Assembly: GCF_022867865.1 (NCBI RefSeq)
Contig: NZ_JALIEC010000014.1
Span: 1 to 64,000, forward strand
Direction of reading: 5' to 3'
From: Phaeobacter sp. J2-8
GTDB lineage: Bacteria > Pseudomonadota > Alphaproteobacteria > Rhodobacterales > Rhodobacteraceae
DNA length: 64,000 nucleotides
Shown: positions 55,239 to 64,000 of the stretch, in pieces
Position numbering within the stretch: position 1 is the stretch's first letter
Layout: each line of letters starts with the position of its first letter
Translations under genes and position numbers: made by a program
The notes under the pieces: generated by a model
The model's database searches: none
What the model was told of the DNA's origin: nothing
What the model saw: only the letters and a program-made list of their open reading frames with translations

Positions 55239-56483
55239 ATGCCGATGACCCCTGACGCCCGTGTGAACCTTGACCGGTTTTGGTCAACCATCGAAGCCTC
55301 TGCCGAAATCGGCGTGGGCCGTCCCGGTGGGCTGTCGCGGCTGACCTTGGGCGATGATGACAAGACCATGCGCGATCTGTTTCGCGAATGGTGTCTTGCG
55401 GCCGGCCTGTCGGTCGAGGTTGACGCCGCCGGCAATATCTTTGGCCGCCGCGATGGCACCGACAATGACCTGCCCCCAATCCTGATCGGCAGCCATCTGG
55501 ACACCCAGATCAACGGCGGGCGCTTTGATGGTATCGCCGGGGTTTTGGCCGGGCTTGAGGTGATCCGCAGCCTGAACGACCTGGGCCATGTCACCAAGCG
55601 CCCCATTGTCGTGGTCGATTGGACCAACGAGGAAGGCGCGCGGTTTTCGCCGCCGATGGTCGCCTCGGGCTGTTTCATCGGCAAGTATGACATCGACTGG
55701 GTGCATGACCTGATCGGCGACGATGGCGCGCGGTTTGGCGATGAGTTGGAGCGGATCGGCTACAAGGGCGCGCGCGCCTGCAAAGCGGGTGAGATCGACG
55801 CCTATTTCGAACTGCACATCGAACAGGGGCCGATTTTGGACGCGGAAAACCGCCAGGTTGGCATTGTCACCGGCGGCTATCCGGTGCGCGGCATGCGCGC
55901 CTCTTTCAAGGGGCAGACATCGCACACCGGCCCCACCCCGATGGACCTGCGCAAAAATGCGCTGGCGGCGGGGGCGCGTTGGCTGACCGCTGTCGATGAC
56001 ATCGGCTGGGATTTCGCGGTGCTGGATGGCAAGGCCACAGCGGCGCGGTTGACCGCCTGGCCCAACAAACCCGGCATCCTGTCCGACACAGCCGAAGCGG
56101 TCTGTGACGTGCGCCACCCCGATCCAATCACCACCCGCGCCATGGCCGAAAAGATGCGCCGTGCTCTGTATGAATCCGCAGCCCGCTGTGGCTGTGAGGC
56201 GGTGATCGAAGACGAATGGGAATGGGGCGGCGACATTTTCGACCACGAGATGATCGACGGCATCCGGCAACAGGCGGTGCGCATGGACTATAACTGGCGC
56301 GATATTCAAAGCCAGGCGGGCCATGACGCCTATTTCCTGGCCACGCATTGCCCGACGGCGATGATCTTTGCGCCGTGCAAGAACGGCATCACCCACAACA
56401 ACGAAGAAAGCTGCGATCCGGCGGATTTCGTGGCCGGGTTGAACATCCTTCTGCACGCCGTCGTGACGCGGGCCGATCGATGA
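55239..56483 (+). CDS. M20-family N-carbamoyl-L-amino acid hydrolase/amidohydrolase
   Basis: The 414-aa metallohydrolase belongs to the HyuC/AllC group of the M20 family. Metal ligands lie in GSHLDTQ (around residue 85) and NGGRFDGIAG, the DWTNEEGARFSPPMVAS block and FELHIEQGPILD; a TSHTGPTPMDLRKNAL turn leads to the dimerisation domain and a C-terminal HNNEES. Such enzymes hydrolyse N-carbamoyl amino acids, allantoate or ureidoglycine. Position after a TRAP operon suggests it acts on the imported compound. It overlaps the next gene by 4 nt. Confidence 0.87.
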   Translation: MPMTPDARVNLDRFWSTIEASAEIGVGRPGGLSRLTLGDDDKTMRDLFREWCLAAGLSVEVDAAGNIFGRRDGTDNDLPPILIGSHLDTQINGGRFDGIAGVLAGLEVIRSLNDLGHVTKRPIVVVDWTNEEGARFSPPMVASGCFIGKYDIDWVHDLIGDDGARFGDELERIGYKGARACKAGEIDAYFELHIEQGPILDAENRQVGIVTGGYPVRGMRASFKGQTSHTGPTPMDLRKNALAAGARWLTAVDDIGWDFAVLDGKATAARLTAWPNKPGILSDTAEAVCDVRHPDPITTRAMAEKMRRALYESAARCGCEAVIEDEWEWGGDIFDHEMIDGIRQQAVRMDYNWRDIQSQAGHDAYFLATHCPTAMIFAPCKNGITHNNEESCDPADFVAGLNILLHAVVTRADR

Positions 56484-57427
56484 CCGCCCTGATCGGACAT
56501 GCGGCGCTGGAATCGGCGCTGGACTGGCCGGCCCTGATCGCGGAATTGCGCGCGTGGTACAGGGCCGACACGGTCGAAGCGCCCGAGCGGCAGGTGTTGA
56601 GCATCCAACAACCGGACGGCAGCGAAGCGTCGCTGTTGATCATGCCCGCCTGGGTTCCGGGGCAAAACATCGGGGTCAAGGTTGTCACCTTCTTTCCCCA
56701 GAACGCGGACCAAGGCCGCCCCACCATCAACGCAGGCTATTTGCTGTTTGATGGCGCAACCGGCCAGATGCAGGCCGCGCTGGATGGGGACACGCTGACC
56801 GCGCGGCGCACGCCTGCGGCCTCGGCGCTGGCGGCGGATTACCTCGCCCGTGCTGATGCCAGCCGTCTTTTGGTGGTGGGCACCGGGCAATTGGCGGTGT
56901 CCTCGGCCGCCGCCCATTGCGCGGTCCGGTCCTATCGCGATGTCACGATCTGGGGCCGCACACCGGCAAAAGCCGCAAATATTGCCGCGACACTGCGCGA
57001 TCTGGGGATCAATGCCACCGTTTCGGATGATCTTGAAACCGCATGTGGCGCTGCGGATGTGATCACCACACTCACCGCCGCCACCCAGCCGATCATTTTC
57101 GGCGACTGGCTGCGCCCCGGCACCCATCTGGATCTTGTCGGAGCGTTCAAAGCCGACATGCGCGAAAGCGACGACAGGGCGATCATGCAGGCCGAGGTTT
57201 TTGTCGACCACCGCAAAGGCGCGATGCTGGCGGGCGATCTGGCACAACCGCTGGACAGCGGGGCGATCACCGACAGCCATATTCTTGCTGACCTGTCACA
57301 GCTTTGTCAGGGCGCCCATCCGGGCCGCCAATCCGATGACGCCTTTACCGTCTTCAAATCCGCGGGCATGGCGCTTCAGGATCTGGCCGCCGCAACCCTG
57401 GCGGCGGATCAGCTCATCTCTGGGTAA
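56480..57427 (+). CDS. Ornithine cyclodeaminase/mu-crystallin family protein
   Basis: The 315-aa enzyme has the family Rossmann motif LVVGTGQLAVSSAAAHCAV (around residues 123-141) and the N-terminal MPAWVPGQNIGVKVVTFFP substrate region. Members are ornithine cyclodeaminases, imine reductases or amino-acid (alanine, ectoine-pathway) dehydrogenases. The lysine in the NIGVKVV segment matches the substrate-carboxylate-binding Lys. It overlaps the hydrolase gene by 4 nt and its end overlaps the convergent LysR gene by 19 bp. An enzyme that forms an imine from the amino acid released by the hydrolase would fit RidA nearby. Confidence 0.85.
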   Translation: MTALIGHAALESALDWPALIAELRAWYRADTVEAPERQVLSIQQPDGSEASLLIMPAWVPGQNIGVKVVTFFPQNADQGRPTINAGYLLFDGATGQMQAALDGDTLTARRTPAASALAADYLARADASRLLVVGTGQLAVSSAAAHCAVRSYRDVTIWGRTPAKAANIAATLRDLGINATVSDDLETACGAADVITTLTAATQPIIFGDWLRPGTHLDLVGAFKADMRESDDRAIMQAEVFVDHRKGAMLAGDLAQPLDSGAITDSHILADLSQLCQGAHPGRQSDDAFTVFKSAGMALQDLAAATLAADQLISG

Positions 57428-58341
57428 AGCGCAATCAATTCCTGTGCCATCTGCACGAATTTCTGTTCCGACGGAGACAATTTCTCTGCCGGGGCATGAA
57501 CCAGATAGACATCGGCCCCGATGGTTTCATCGGTGATTTCAAGCGGCCAAAGATTGCCCTCGCGGATGTCATTTTGCGCACAGGCCAGCGGCAGGATGCC
57601 AATACCGATCCCGGCGGCAATCATCCGGCGCACTTCTTCCATATTGGTGGAAAGCCCATTGATGCGATCACCCAGCCGCGTGCCTTCGCGCAGGACCGAC
57701 ATCGGCTCCAGGCCCATGCCTTCGGTGGCGCAGGCAAAAGAGATGAACGGTTCACGCTGAAGTTCACGCACCGTCACCGTGTCCTGACCAAACAGGGGAT
57801 GTTCCGCGCCGCAGAACAGGCGAAATTCCTCGCGGAACAACCGGATAGACGTCAGATTGACCAGCGGTTTCGACAACAGACAAAACCCCAGACCAAGCCG
57901 ACCCTGCTGGATATTGCGCACGATTGCCTGACTGTTCTGAATCTCGCTTTGGAAGACAACAGAGGGGTGGCGCTGATGAAACAGACGCAGCATTTCGTCC
58001 AGCATCGGCGACACCAGATCGCTGATGATCTGATAGCGCACCTGCCCGCGTTCATGGCCGTCTTCTTCGCCGACCACATGGGCAATCCGTTCGGCGCTAT
58101 GAAAAATGTCGCGGCATTCCTGAAAGATCTTGTCCCCCGTCGGCGTCAGTTCAAACTGGCGGCTATCGCGGAACACCAACTGGCTGCCAAGCTGGGCTTC
58201 AAGCTTTTGCAAGGCATTGCTGACCGACGGTTGGCTCAGGCCCAGACGTCTTGCGGCCTTGGTAATGCCCTTTTCCTTGCCGATCATGTAAAACACACGC
58301 AACAGATTCCAATTCAGATCCGATTGCAAATTGCTGTTCAT
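57409..58341 (-). CDS. LysR family transcriptional regulator
   Basis: The 310-aa protein has the LysR helix-turn-helix (MIGKEKGITKAARRLGLSQPSVSNALQKLEAQLGSQLVFR region, residues 18-56) and a type 2 periplasmic-binding-like effector domain. It is transcribed toward the cyclodeaminase gene and divergently from ridA. A LysR-like dyad lies between the two starts (58425-58447). It is the likely local regulator of the TRAP-hydrolase-OCD-RidA module. Confidence 0.86.
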   Translation of the reverse strand: MNSNLQSDLNWNLLRVFYMIGKEKGITKAARRLGLSQPSVSNALQKLEAQLGSQLVFRDSRQFELTPTGDKIFQECRDIFHSAERIAHVVGEEDGHERGQVRYQIISDLVSPMLDEMLRLFHQRHPSVVFQSEIQNSQAIVRNIQQGRLGLGFCLLSKPLVNLTSIRLFREEFRLFCGAEHPLFGQDTVTVRELQREPFISFACATEGMGLEPMSVLREGTRLGDRINGLSTNMEEVRRMIAAGIGIGILPLACAQNDIREGNLWPLEITDETIGADVYLVHAPAEKLSPSEQKFVQMAQELIALYPEMS

Positions 58342-58424
58342 TGTTGATCTTTCGATTACACATCAGTATCGCCGTCAGTTGCGCCGGGGCTCCGGGCGCA
58401 TCAATCATTACCCTACGCTATACG

Positions 58425-58447
58425 CGGCATACGCCCAAGCTATGCCG
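58425..58447. promoter_or_regulatory. LysR-type dyad between LysR gene and ridA
   Basis: CGGCATA (58425-58431) and TATGCCG (58441-58447) are exact inverted copies separated by 9 nt, with a T-N11-A core. The element lies 66 bp upstream of ridA and 84 bp upstream of the LysR gene. A related half-site (GCTATACG) overlaps it on the left. Confidence 0.6.
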
Positions 58448-58512
58448 TAGATCTGTGCGAATTCCGGCAAGACGGCTACAACTGCACAAGTTTCCAGCAA
58501 GAAAGAGATCCA

Positions 58513-58857
58513 ATGACCATCACACGTTTGCACCCCGGCCCCCGCATGAGCCAAGCCGTTGTTCACAACAATACCGTCTACCTCGCCGGTCAGGTGGGCA
58601 CAGCAGGGGCAGATATTGCCACCCAGACACAGGATTGCCTTGACGCGGTGGACGCGCTTCTGGCCGAGGCGGGCAGCGACAAATCCAAGCTGTTGCAGGT
58701 GATTATCTGGCTGGCCGACATGGAAGATTTCGCCGCGATGAACGCGGTCTATGACGCCTGGGTCGACCCAGCCAACCCGGCCGCACGGGCCTGTGGCGAG
58801 GCCAAGCTGGCCACACCGGAATACCGGGTCGAGTTCATCGTAACCGCCGCCCTGTAA
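58513..58857 (+). CDS. ridA: RidA family imine/enamine deaminase
   Basis: The 114-aa protein of the RidA/YjgF family hydrolyses reactive 2-aminoacrylate-type enamines and imines to keto acids and ammonia. The family has a substrate-carboxylate-binding arginine; RACGEAKLA (residues 95-103) and the C-terminal PEYRVEFIVTAAL are present. Compared with the housekeeping RidA it is slightly shorter. In this context it may clear the imine made by the cyclodeaminase-like enzyme. It stands alone, divergent from the LysR gene. Confidence 0.88.
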   Translation: MTITRLHPGPRMSQAVVHNNTVYLAGQVGTAGADIATQTQDCLDAVDALLAEAGSDKSKLLQVIIWLADMEDFAAMNAVYDAWVDPANPAARACGEAKLATPEYRVEFIVTAAL

Positions 58858-59038
58858 CGCCGCCCTTTAGGGTCGCAGCGTAAAGATACACGCCAAAACA
58901 AGCGACCGGGTGGCCACCCGCCCGGTCGCGCAGATCCCCGCAAGGGCGGCTTTGAGCTCTTGCAGAGGACGCGGTTTGAATTCGCAGGGTGCCCCGCGAC
59001 AGGCACACCCCGACCGGCCGGATCAGACGTGAAACGTC

Positions 59039-59176
59039 TTAATCATCCAACAGAATACGCGACGCATTGCCCGCGTCATCGTCATATTGGTCGGACCGCA
59101 CGGTCCAAAGGAACGCCGCAAGGCCCAGCGCCCCAAGCACCAGCGAAACCGGGATCAGCACCACCAGAACGTTCAT
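59039..59176 (-). CDS. ccoS: cbb3 oxidase maturation protein CcoS
   Basis: This 45-aa protein has one transmembrane helix (LVVLIPVSLVLGALGLAAFLW, about residues 3-23) followed by TVRSDQYDDD, the CcoS signature. CcoS is needed for cofactor assembly into cbb3 cytochrome oxidase. Its ATG is directly next to the ccoI stop codon. It is the last gene of ccoGHIS. Confidence 0.9.
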   Translation of the reverse strand: MNVLVVLIPVSLVLGALGLAAFLWTVRSDQYDDDAGNASRILLDD

Positions 59177-61290
59177 CTACAGATACCTCATCCTTTGGGC
59201 ATTAAGCAGCACGGTGATCGACGACAGCGACATGGCCAGCGCCGCCGCCAGTGGCGTGGCAAAACCGGCCAGCGCGATTGGCACAGCGATGCAATTATAG
59301 ATCGCGGCAATGGCAAAATTCTGTTGTGACAACCGCCGCGTGGCGCGGGCGATTTTCAGCACCAATGGCAGTTCGGCAAAGCTGTCTTTCAGCACCACGA
59401 TGTCGGCGGCATTGCGCGATGCCTCCAGCGCTTTGGCAGGGGCAATTGATGCATGGGCGGCGGCCAGGGCACCTGTGTCGTTCAACCCGTCCCCGACCAT
59501 CATCACGTGATGCCCCTTGGCCGCGTGATCCGACAGAATGCGCAGCTTGTCCTCGGGGCGCGCGTTTGCGGTCACCGGGATGTTCAGGGCGCGGGCCAGC
59601 GCGCGGGCCGGTTCGTCGCTGTCCCCGGTCACCACCTCTGCCGTCAGATCCAGCCCAGCCAGCGCGGTCGCCACGCCCGGACGCAGCGCATCCAGCGTTT
59701 CAATCTGCACCGGCTCTGCCGCGCCAAAGCGATAGCCAAGCCCGGCAAAAGACGCGCCCAGCCAGGCCCCCGCCCCAAGCGCACCGTTTCGCCCTGATAA
59801 AGCGCACAGAGCCCCTGCCCCGCGACCTCGGTTATCTCGGTCACCGTGGCGACCGGCGCGTCGTTCAACGCTGTCACCAATGCCTTGGACATTGGGTGAT
59901 GCGATGTCTGCGCCAAGGCCCGCACAACGGAACGGTCGCGCATGTTCATGCCCAGTGGCAGGTCGATTGCCGGTTGGGTCAGCGTGCCGGTCTTGTCAAA
60001 GACCACATGATCGACCTCTGCCAACCGTTCCAGCGCGGTGGCGTGTTTGACCAGGAAGCCGTGTGAAAACAACCGGCTGATCGCGGCGGTCGACACCGCT
60101 GGCACCGCCAGCCCCAAGGCGCAGGGACAGGTGATGATCAGCACCGCGATCGCAATATTCAGCGCATGGCGCAGATCGCCGGTAGCCGCGACCCAGCCCA
60201 GAAAGGCCGCAAATGCCAACAGATGCACCGCCGGCGCATAGATCTGTGCGGCCCTGTCCGCCAGCGCGGTATAGCTGTTGCGGGCCTGTTCCGCGGTTTC
60301 GACCAGCGCCGCCATTTGCCGAAGCGAGCTGTCTTCGCCAACCGCGGTTGCCATGATCCTGACGGGCGCGGACAGGTTGACCTCTCCCGCTTGCAACATG
60401 TCGTGTTCCTGCACGTCCACCGCCGCGCTTTCGCCGGTCAGGATCGCACGGTCCATCAATGCAGTGGCATCCAAAAGCCGCCCATCAACAGGCACCCGCG
60501 CGCCGGTCGGCACCCAAAGCACATCCCCGACCGCCAGATCGGCAAGGTTGACCGTCTCGACCCGGCCATTGGTCTCACGCTCGGCGGTGTGCACCTCAAG
60601 CGCGTGCAATTCCTTGGCGGCGGATTGCGCAGCCGACCGGGTGCGGTGATCCATGTACCGCCCGATCAGCAAAAAAAACGTCAGCGACAGCGCGGCATCA
60701 AAATAGGCATGCGCGCCGCTGTTCAGCGTTTCATACAACGACATGCCCGCCGCCAGCAGGATGGCCAGCGAAATCGGCACATCCATGTTCAACCGGCCAA
60801 CACGCAGGGCGGCCCAGGCATTGTGAAAGAAGGGCTGACCGGCATAAGCCACCACCGGCAGGGCAATCATCGCCGAGATCAGGTGAAACAGATCCCGTGT
60901 CGCATCCGTCGCCCCGGACCAGACCGCAACCGACAGCAACATCACGTTCATCATCGCAAAGCCGGCCACCGCCAACCGCGTCAGCAGCGCCCTGCCCTGA
61001 TCGTCGCGCACCTTTTGCAGCGCCTCAAGATCCAGCGCATAGGCCTCGTAGCCAAGATCGCTCAGGGCGGACAAGACCTGAGCGGGGTCAATCGTGCCGG
61101 ACACCGTCAGCCGTTTCAGCGACAGGTTCACCCGCACGCCGGTCACGCCGACCAGACCGCGCAAGCCGCCCTCGATCTTGCCGATACAGGCGGCGCAATG
61201 GATTGTCGGCAACGAAAATTGCAGCGCCGGACCTTGGGCCATTTCCGCAGCCAGGGGCGCGGCCGCACAGGCCGGACAGGCCGCGGTCAC
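59177..61290 (-). CDS. ccoI: Copper-exporting P-type ATPase CcoI for cbb3 assembly (frameshift)
   Basis: The product, about 704 aa, supplies copper for cbb3 oxidase. It has a metal-binding N-terminus (CPACAAAP, and CAAC at residues 33-36 in TIHCAACIGKIEGG), the TGES actuator motif, the copper-conducting CPC in TCPCALGLAVPA, the DKTGTLT phosphorylation site and, beyond the break, DSDEPARALA and GDGLNDTGAL. One G is missing in the run at about 59773-59776; restoring it gives LGAGAWLGASFAGLGYRF. The GTG start at 61290 overlaps the ccoH stop. Confidence 0.9.
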
Positions 61291-61739
61291 GACACCACCC
61301 GCACAATGATACGTTGCTGAAACAATGTGCCATCCTCGGCCTGTGCCGTCAGACGCAGGTTCCAATTGCCCCCGCCGCCTTGCACATCGGCCAGAAACGC
61401 CCGGCCATCAAAGGCAAACACAGGCTGTTGATCTTCGCCCACATGGGTGGCACGGCCAAAAACCGCCTTTGTGATCCGGGGTTGCACCGGGATGCCATCC
61501 TGCGAGATTTCAAGCCGCAGCTGGTCGTTTTCCAAGGTCGCCGCAACATCCCAGGCCAAGGCCTCTTGCGCGTTGCGCTGAACATCAAAGGTCTGGCTGG
61601 CGACATAGGAATTCTTGACCTCCAGCCCCGGAAAGGTGCGCACGGCCTGAAACGCCAGGGTCAGATTGACCGAAATGATGATGCCAAAAGCCAGCGCAAA
61701 TGCGCCAAAGACATGCCAACCGGTGATCTTTTTCATCAT
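61287..61739 (-). CDS. ccoH: FixH/CcoH family protein
   Basis: The 150-aa protein has one transmembrane helix (about residues 8-30, WHVFGAFALAFGIIISVNLTLAF) and a FixH-type periplasmic domain. CcoH binds to and stabilises the cbb3 oxidase during assembly. Start ATG 61739 is part of ATGATGA overlapping the ccoG stop, and its own stop overlaps the ccoI start. It is the second gene of ccoGHIS. Confidence 0.9.
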   Translation of the reverse strand: MMKKITGWHVFGAFALAFGIIISVNLTLAFQAVRTFPGLEVKNSYVASQTFDVQRNAQEALAWDVAATLENDQLRLEISQDGIPVQPRITKAVFGRATHVGEDQQPVFAFDGRAFLADVQGGGGNWNLRLTAQAEDGTLFQQRIIVRVVS

Positions 61740-63147
61740 TGAACCCTTCCATTGAATACGGTGGCCTGGCTGGCGCGGGTGGTGGTGTCACCATCCGTCG
61801 CCTCGACCCAAAAGCGGAAATCGGTCACGGCACGTGTTGCCGCCGGATCCTGCGGACGCGCGGTGACATAGACCCGTTGCAGATGGGTGCTGTCCGCCGC
61901 GACATTGACCGAATATGTGTTTTCCTGCCCCTCCAGCCTGATCCTCAGAATGTCGTCGCTGGTCAGGCTGAGCCGGAAATCACGGTCATCGCCGGATTTG
62001 TTGCGCAGCCGCACATCATAGATATTGCGGATCGCACCATCGGATTGCACGACATACACCGGATTGCGCACCGGGCTGACCGTCAGTTCGATGTCGGTTC
62101 GGATAAACAGGGCATAGATCAGCCCAACCCCGATTGCCGACCACAGCGCGGTATAGATCAAGGTGCGCGGGCGCAGAACATGACGCCAGATTGGTTTGGG
62201 CGGGTCGCCTGCCGTTCGGCGGCCTCGTCCGACAGTGCAAGATAGTCGATCAACCCACGCGGTTTGCCGATTTTGCCCATCACATCGTCACAGGCATCAA
62301 TGCACAGCGCACAGGTAATACATTCCATCTGCTGGCCGTCGCGGATGTCGATCCCCATCGGACAGACATTGACGCAGGCCATGCAATCCACGCAATCGCC
62401 GGCGGTGCCGTCATGTTTCTTGCCGCGCGGTTCACCGCGCCAATCGCGATAGGCCACGGTGATCGTGTCGGAATCCATCATCGCAGATTGAATGCGCGGC
62501 CAGGGGCACATGTAGATACAGACCTGTTCACGCATGAAACCGCCAAAGACAAAGGTGGTCAGCGTCAACACCGCAATGGTGCCATAGGCAATTGGATGCG
62601 CCGAAAACGACCCAAGATCGGCCAGAAGGGTTGGCGCATCGGTAAAGTAGAACACCCAAGCCCCGCCGGTCGCGATGGAAATCAGCAACCAGACCGCCCA
62701 TTTCACCAACCGCAATCGCCATTTGCGGAACGACCAATTGGCGCGATGCAGGCGCACCCGCGCATTGCGGTCGCCCTCGATCCAACGTTCGACCAGAATG
62801 AAAAGATCCGTCCAGACCGTCTGGGGACAGGCATAGCCACACCAAACCCGCCCCAATGCAGAGGTGAACAGGAAAAGCCCCAAGCCCGCCATGATCAACA
62901 GACCGGCCACGAAATAGAATTCATGCGGCCAGATCTCGATCCAGAAGAAATAGAAACGACGGTGCATCATATCGACCAACACCGCCTGATCCGGCAGGTT
63001 CGGCCCGCGATCCCATCGGATCCAGGGGGTCAGATAATAGATCGCCAGGGTCACCCCCATGATCCACCATTTCAGGCGGCGGAACATGCCGGACACCCGA
63101 CGCGGGAAAATCGGCTCTCTGGCGGCATAAAGGCTTTGATTTGTCAT
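61736..63147 (-). CDS. ccoG: cbb3 oxidase accessory ferredoxin-like protein CcoG (frameshift)
   Basis: The product, about 470 aa, is a membrane protein of the RdxB/CcoG family with two 4Fe-4S clusters in CVDCMACVNVCPMG and CITCALCIDACDDVM. It reduces copper(II) for cbb3 assembly in Rhodobacter-type bacteria. The frame is lost near 62208; one added base gives GDPPKPIWRHVLRPRTLIYT and the normal C-terminal helix and domain. The start MTNQSLYAAREPIFPRR at 63147 has an AGGATAAC site. An FNR box lies 52 bp upstream of it. Confidence 0.9.
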
Positions 63148-63154
63148 GATGTTA

Positions 63155-63260
63155 TCCTGTTCGCAGGCCCCTGATACGCGGGCCGGTGGGCGCTTGCCTT
63201 GATCTGGATCAAGCAAGGGCCCCGAAGCGGCGTCGTTTTGCGAACAGGACCGCTTCGGGG
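63155..63260. repeat. Nested inverted repeats between ccoP and ccoG
   Basis: TCCTGTTCGCA (63155-63165) and TGCGAACAGGA (63239-63249) are exact inverted copies, as are CCCCGAAGCGG (63220-63230) and CCGCTTCGGGG (63250-63260). They overlap, so only one of the two hairpins can form fully at a time. The short one may end ccoP transcripts; neither has a U-tract. The FNR box lies inside the larger loop. Confidence 0.7.
63199..63212. promoter_or_regulatory. Perfect FNR box upstream of ccoG
   Basis: TTGATCTGGATCAA matches the FNR consensus TTGAT-N4-ATCAA exactly. It lies 52 bp ahead of the ccoG start codon, in the place where FnrL activates ccoGHIS under low oxygen in Rhodobacter relatives. Confidence 0.88.
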
Positions 63261-63294
63261 GTGGCTGCCGCGCATATGGCGGCCGCCAGTCTGT

Positions 63295-64000
63295 CTACTC
63301 GCCTCCTCCCAAGGAATGCACATAGACAGAAACAGCGCGAATATCGGCCTGACCAAGGCGTTGGCCCCAGGCTGGCATCACACCGTAGCGCGCATTGCGT
63401 ACGGTTTCTTCCACTGTTTCACGACTTCCGCCATAAAGCCAGATCGCATCTGCCAAATTTGGCGCGCCCAGCTCGCGGTCACCTTGGGCCGTATCGCCAT
63501 GACAGGCGCTGCAATTGTCGGCAAAGACCGTTGCCCCCTGTTCGGCCAGGGCCTTGTCAAAGTCCGGCGATGACAACCCATAGACATATTCAACCACGGC
63601 ATGGATGTCTTCGTCTTCCAGCATGTCGCCAAAGGCCGGCATTTCGGAATAGCGCGCATCGTCGTCGGTGTCGTTGCGCACGCCATGGGCCACGGTGGCG
63701 GAAATGCTTTCGATGTCCCCCCCCAGAGCCAATCGTCATCCAGCAGGTTGGGATAACCGACCGCCCCCGCCGCACCGGCACCGTGGCACTGGCTGCATTG
63801 CGCACGAAACACCGATCCGCCGCGCGCCACCGCATAACGATGCAGATCGTCGCCAGCCGAAAGCGTGGTCAGATCTGCCGCCAACAGCGCCTCGACCAGG
63901 CCCTGGTTCTTTGCCTCATGCTCGGCAATATCGGTCGCCACCGCCGCACGGGTCGAATAGCCCAGAACCCCTGCCGTAGCACCGGAAATCATCGGCCAGG
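63295..64000 (-). CDS. ccoP: cbb3 cytochrome c oxidase subunit III CcoP (partial; frameshift)
   Basis: The visible 235 codons cover the two periplasmic heme c domains of CcoP: CSQCHG near 63789-63806 and CSACHG near 63503-63520, with methionine ligands in MPAFGDML and MPAWGQRL. The frame changes at a run of eight C's at 63717-63724; joining there gives DDDWLWGGDIESISATVAHG. CcoP carries electrons from cytochrome c to the cbb3 oxidase core. Its N-terminus with the membrane helix is beyond the window, as are ccoN, ccoO and ccoQ presumably. Confidence 0.88.

Overview
The window reads as chromosomal DNA of a marine alphaproteobacterium of the Roseobacter group (Rhodobacterales). The grounds are the high GC content, the family-level look of nearly every protein, the Rhodobacter-type ccoGHIS/ccoP block, two families of intergenic repeats that end in GAAGAAG, and many 4-nt ATGA overlaps between operon genes. 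This placement is inference from gene content, not from a marker gene.

Layout. 1-323: start of a Glu/Leu/Phe/Val dehydrogenase. 0.9-3.6 kb: three TadE/TadG-like pilus-assembly genes without the rest of a tad locus. 3.7-17.2 kb: housekeeping genes (small membrane protein, pirin, gnd, Nudix hydrolase, argF, argD, truA, a ycjX-GNAT-ycjF operon, a glycosyltransferase, a MATE pump, two hotdog thioesterases). 17.4-24.9 kb: a fatty-acid/acyl-CoA beta-oxidation cluster (two MerR regulators, acyl-CoA dehydrogenase, GST, thiolase, FadB/FadJ-type multifunctional enzyme). 25-34.3 kb: adk, acs, ileS, a YghU-type GST, ogt, pheA and a membrane-anchored cytochrome c. 34.5-40.3 kb: a complete yejABEF peptide/microcin C-type ABC transporter. 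40.7-43.8 kb: a heme/TonB locus with a 47-aa ORF coupled to HemP, a periplasmic protein and TonB, followed by a damaged BNR-repeat gene. tRNA-Met and tRNA-Gln follow.

44.7-51.9 kb is the most interesting catabolic locus: a BCCT transporter, an 835-aa double-CaiB protein that matches DddD (DMSP CoA-transferase/lyase) from end to end, a GMC alcohol dehydrogenase of the DddA/choline dehydrogenase type, and a divergent LysR regulator. This is the dddT-D-A-R arrangement for taking up DMSP, releasing DMS and oxidising 3-hydroxypropionate. 52.1-58.9 kb holds a second, apparently undescribed module: a TRAP transporter with a cupin gene between dctP and dctQ, an M20-type N-carbamoyl-amino-acid hydrolase, an ornithine cyclodeaminase-like enzyme, a LysR regulator and RidA. 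The window ends in ccoP and ccoGHIS (cbb3 oxidase subunit and assembly genes) with a perfect FNR box.

At least nine genes, including argF, ccoG, ccoI, ccoP and yejA, are broken by single-base shifts, mostly in short C/G runs. Reading across each break restores a normal family sequence, so most of these are probably base-calling errors. The gene ends given for them are those of the repaired reading frame.
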